A DNA stretch of 64,000 nucleotides from Mannheimia cairinae (lineage in GTDB: Bacteria; Pseudomonadota; Gammaproteobacteria; Enterobacterales; Pasteurellaceae). Made by a program: the position numbers and the translations under genes. This document shows, one piece after another, positions 63,848-64,000 of this stretch. Under the pieces are notes generated by a model. The model saw only the letters and a list, made by a program, of their open reading frames with translations. It was not told the DNA's origin and made no database searches. Position 1 is the stretch's first letter. Each line of letters begins with the position of its first letter. The stretch lies in NCBI RefSeq assembly GCF_028649535.1, contig NZ_JAQSJE010000011.1:17281-81280 (forward strand), in the 5' to 3' direction.

Positions 63848-63962
63848 CCCGACGATGTCCTACTCTCACATAGCGAAACACTACACTACCATCGGCGTTA
63901 CGGCTTTTCACTTCTGAGTTCGGGATGGAGTCAGGTGGAACAACCGCACTATGGTCGTCGGG
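63848..63962 (-). rRNA. rrf: 5S ribosomal RNA, first copy
   Basis: About 115 bases on the minus strand, with the same core as the other copy. Helix I is GC-rich here: CCCGACGA/TCGTCGGG. It lies nearest to the expected 23S gene beyond the right edge. A 52-base AT-rich spacer separates the copies. Confidence 0.93.
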
Positions 63963-64000
63963 AAAATCCTATTTAAAATCCAAAAACAAGCTAAAAACAT

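Noticed and set aside
63466-63976. Open frames in the tRNA and 5S region
   Set aside because: They are simply the opposite strand of tRNA-Trp, tRNA-Asp and the two 5S genes.

Overview
The window is a chromosomal segment of a Pasteurellaceae bacterium (gamma-proteobacteria). Three things show this. The AT-rich sequence is full of DNA-uptake sequences of the ACAAGCGGTC type, used by the Actinobacillus pleuropneumoniae / Mannheimia / Bibersteinia branch, rather than the H. influenzae AAGTGCGGT type. Competence pseudopilin genes sit next to recC and carry a CRP-S (Sxy-dependent) site. Many proteins closely resemble Haemophilus/Actinobacillus and E. coli homologues. I cannot name the species.

Layout. 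1-3.4 kb: tail of a glutathione S-transferase gene, tldD, a small Y1 (HUH) transposase gene flanked by two-hairpin REP-like repeats, and prmA. 3.4-8 kb: glycerophosphodiester/glycerol-3-phosphate use (glpQ, glpT, glpD) around a CRP site. 8-9.3 kb: two orphan amino-acid ABC permeases. 9.5-30 kb: a large ascorbate-related carbohydrate region. It holds ulaF, ulaE, ulaR, ulaG and, divergently, a fused ulaAB, ulaC and ulaD. After a yqjD/E/K-like membrane cluster come an FGGY kinase (lyxK), an SMP-30 lactonase, a sugar ABC importer, two tandem TRAP binding proteins, TRAP membrane subunits, yiaL and yiaK. 30-36 kb: an SLC13/RCK transporter and mtlR-mtlD-mtlA with twin CRP sites. 36-40 kb: a MerP-like/MerT-like/transglutaminase cluster, fklB, a membrane thioredoxin and an MFS carrier. 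40-46.9 kb: mnmE, tilS, xerD, matP, lonH, fabA. 47-52.5 kb: comNOPQ-recC. 52.5-57.6 kb: mpl, mlaA, metJ, yhdT-panF, a zinc-ribbon protein and a divergent P-II protein. 57.7-62.9 kb: dnaK, dnaJ and a catalase. The right edge is the 3' end of an rRNA operon on the minus strand: two tandem 5S genes, then tRNA-Asp, tRNA-Trp, tRNA-Asp.

How the genes work together. UlaABC would import L-ascorbate as the 6-phosphate and UlaG would open its lactone to 3-keto-L-gulonate-6-phosphate. The Yia-type TRAP system would import 2,3-diketo-L-gulonate, YiaK would reduce it and LyxK would phosphorylate it to the same intermediate. UlaD, UlaE and UlaF then lead to D-xylulose-5-phosphate. The extra ABC importer plus cytosolic lactonase in the same gene run suggests a further, unproven lactone branch. 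CRP-like sites before glp, ula, yiaK and mtl genes fit catabolite control.

Most noteworthy: the transposase/REP family with dispersed copies, including a pair between dnaK and dnaJ; the combined ascorbate locus; a P-II protein lacking the uridylylated tyrosine; a hairpin covering the comN ribosome site; a terminator-like hairpin between two possible sigma-32 promoters before dnaK; paired uptake sequences inside coding regions; and tandem 5S genes with different terminal helices.
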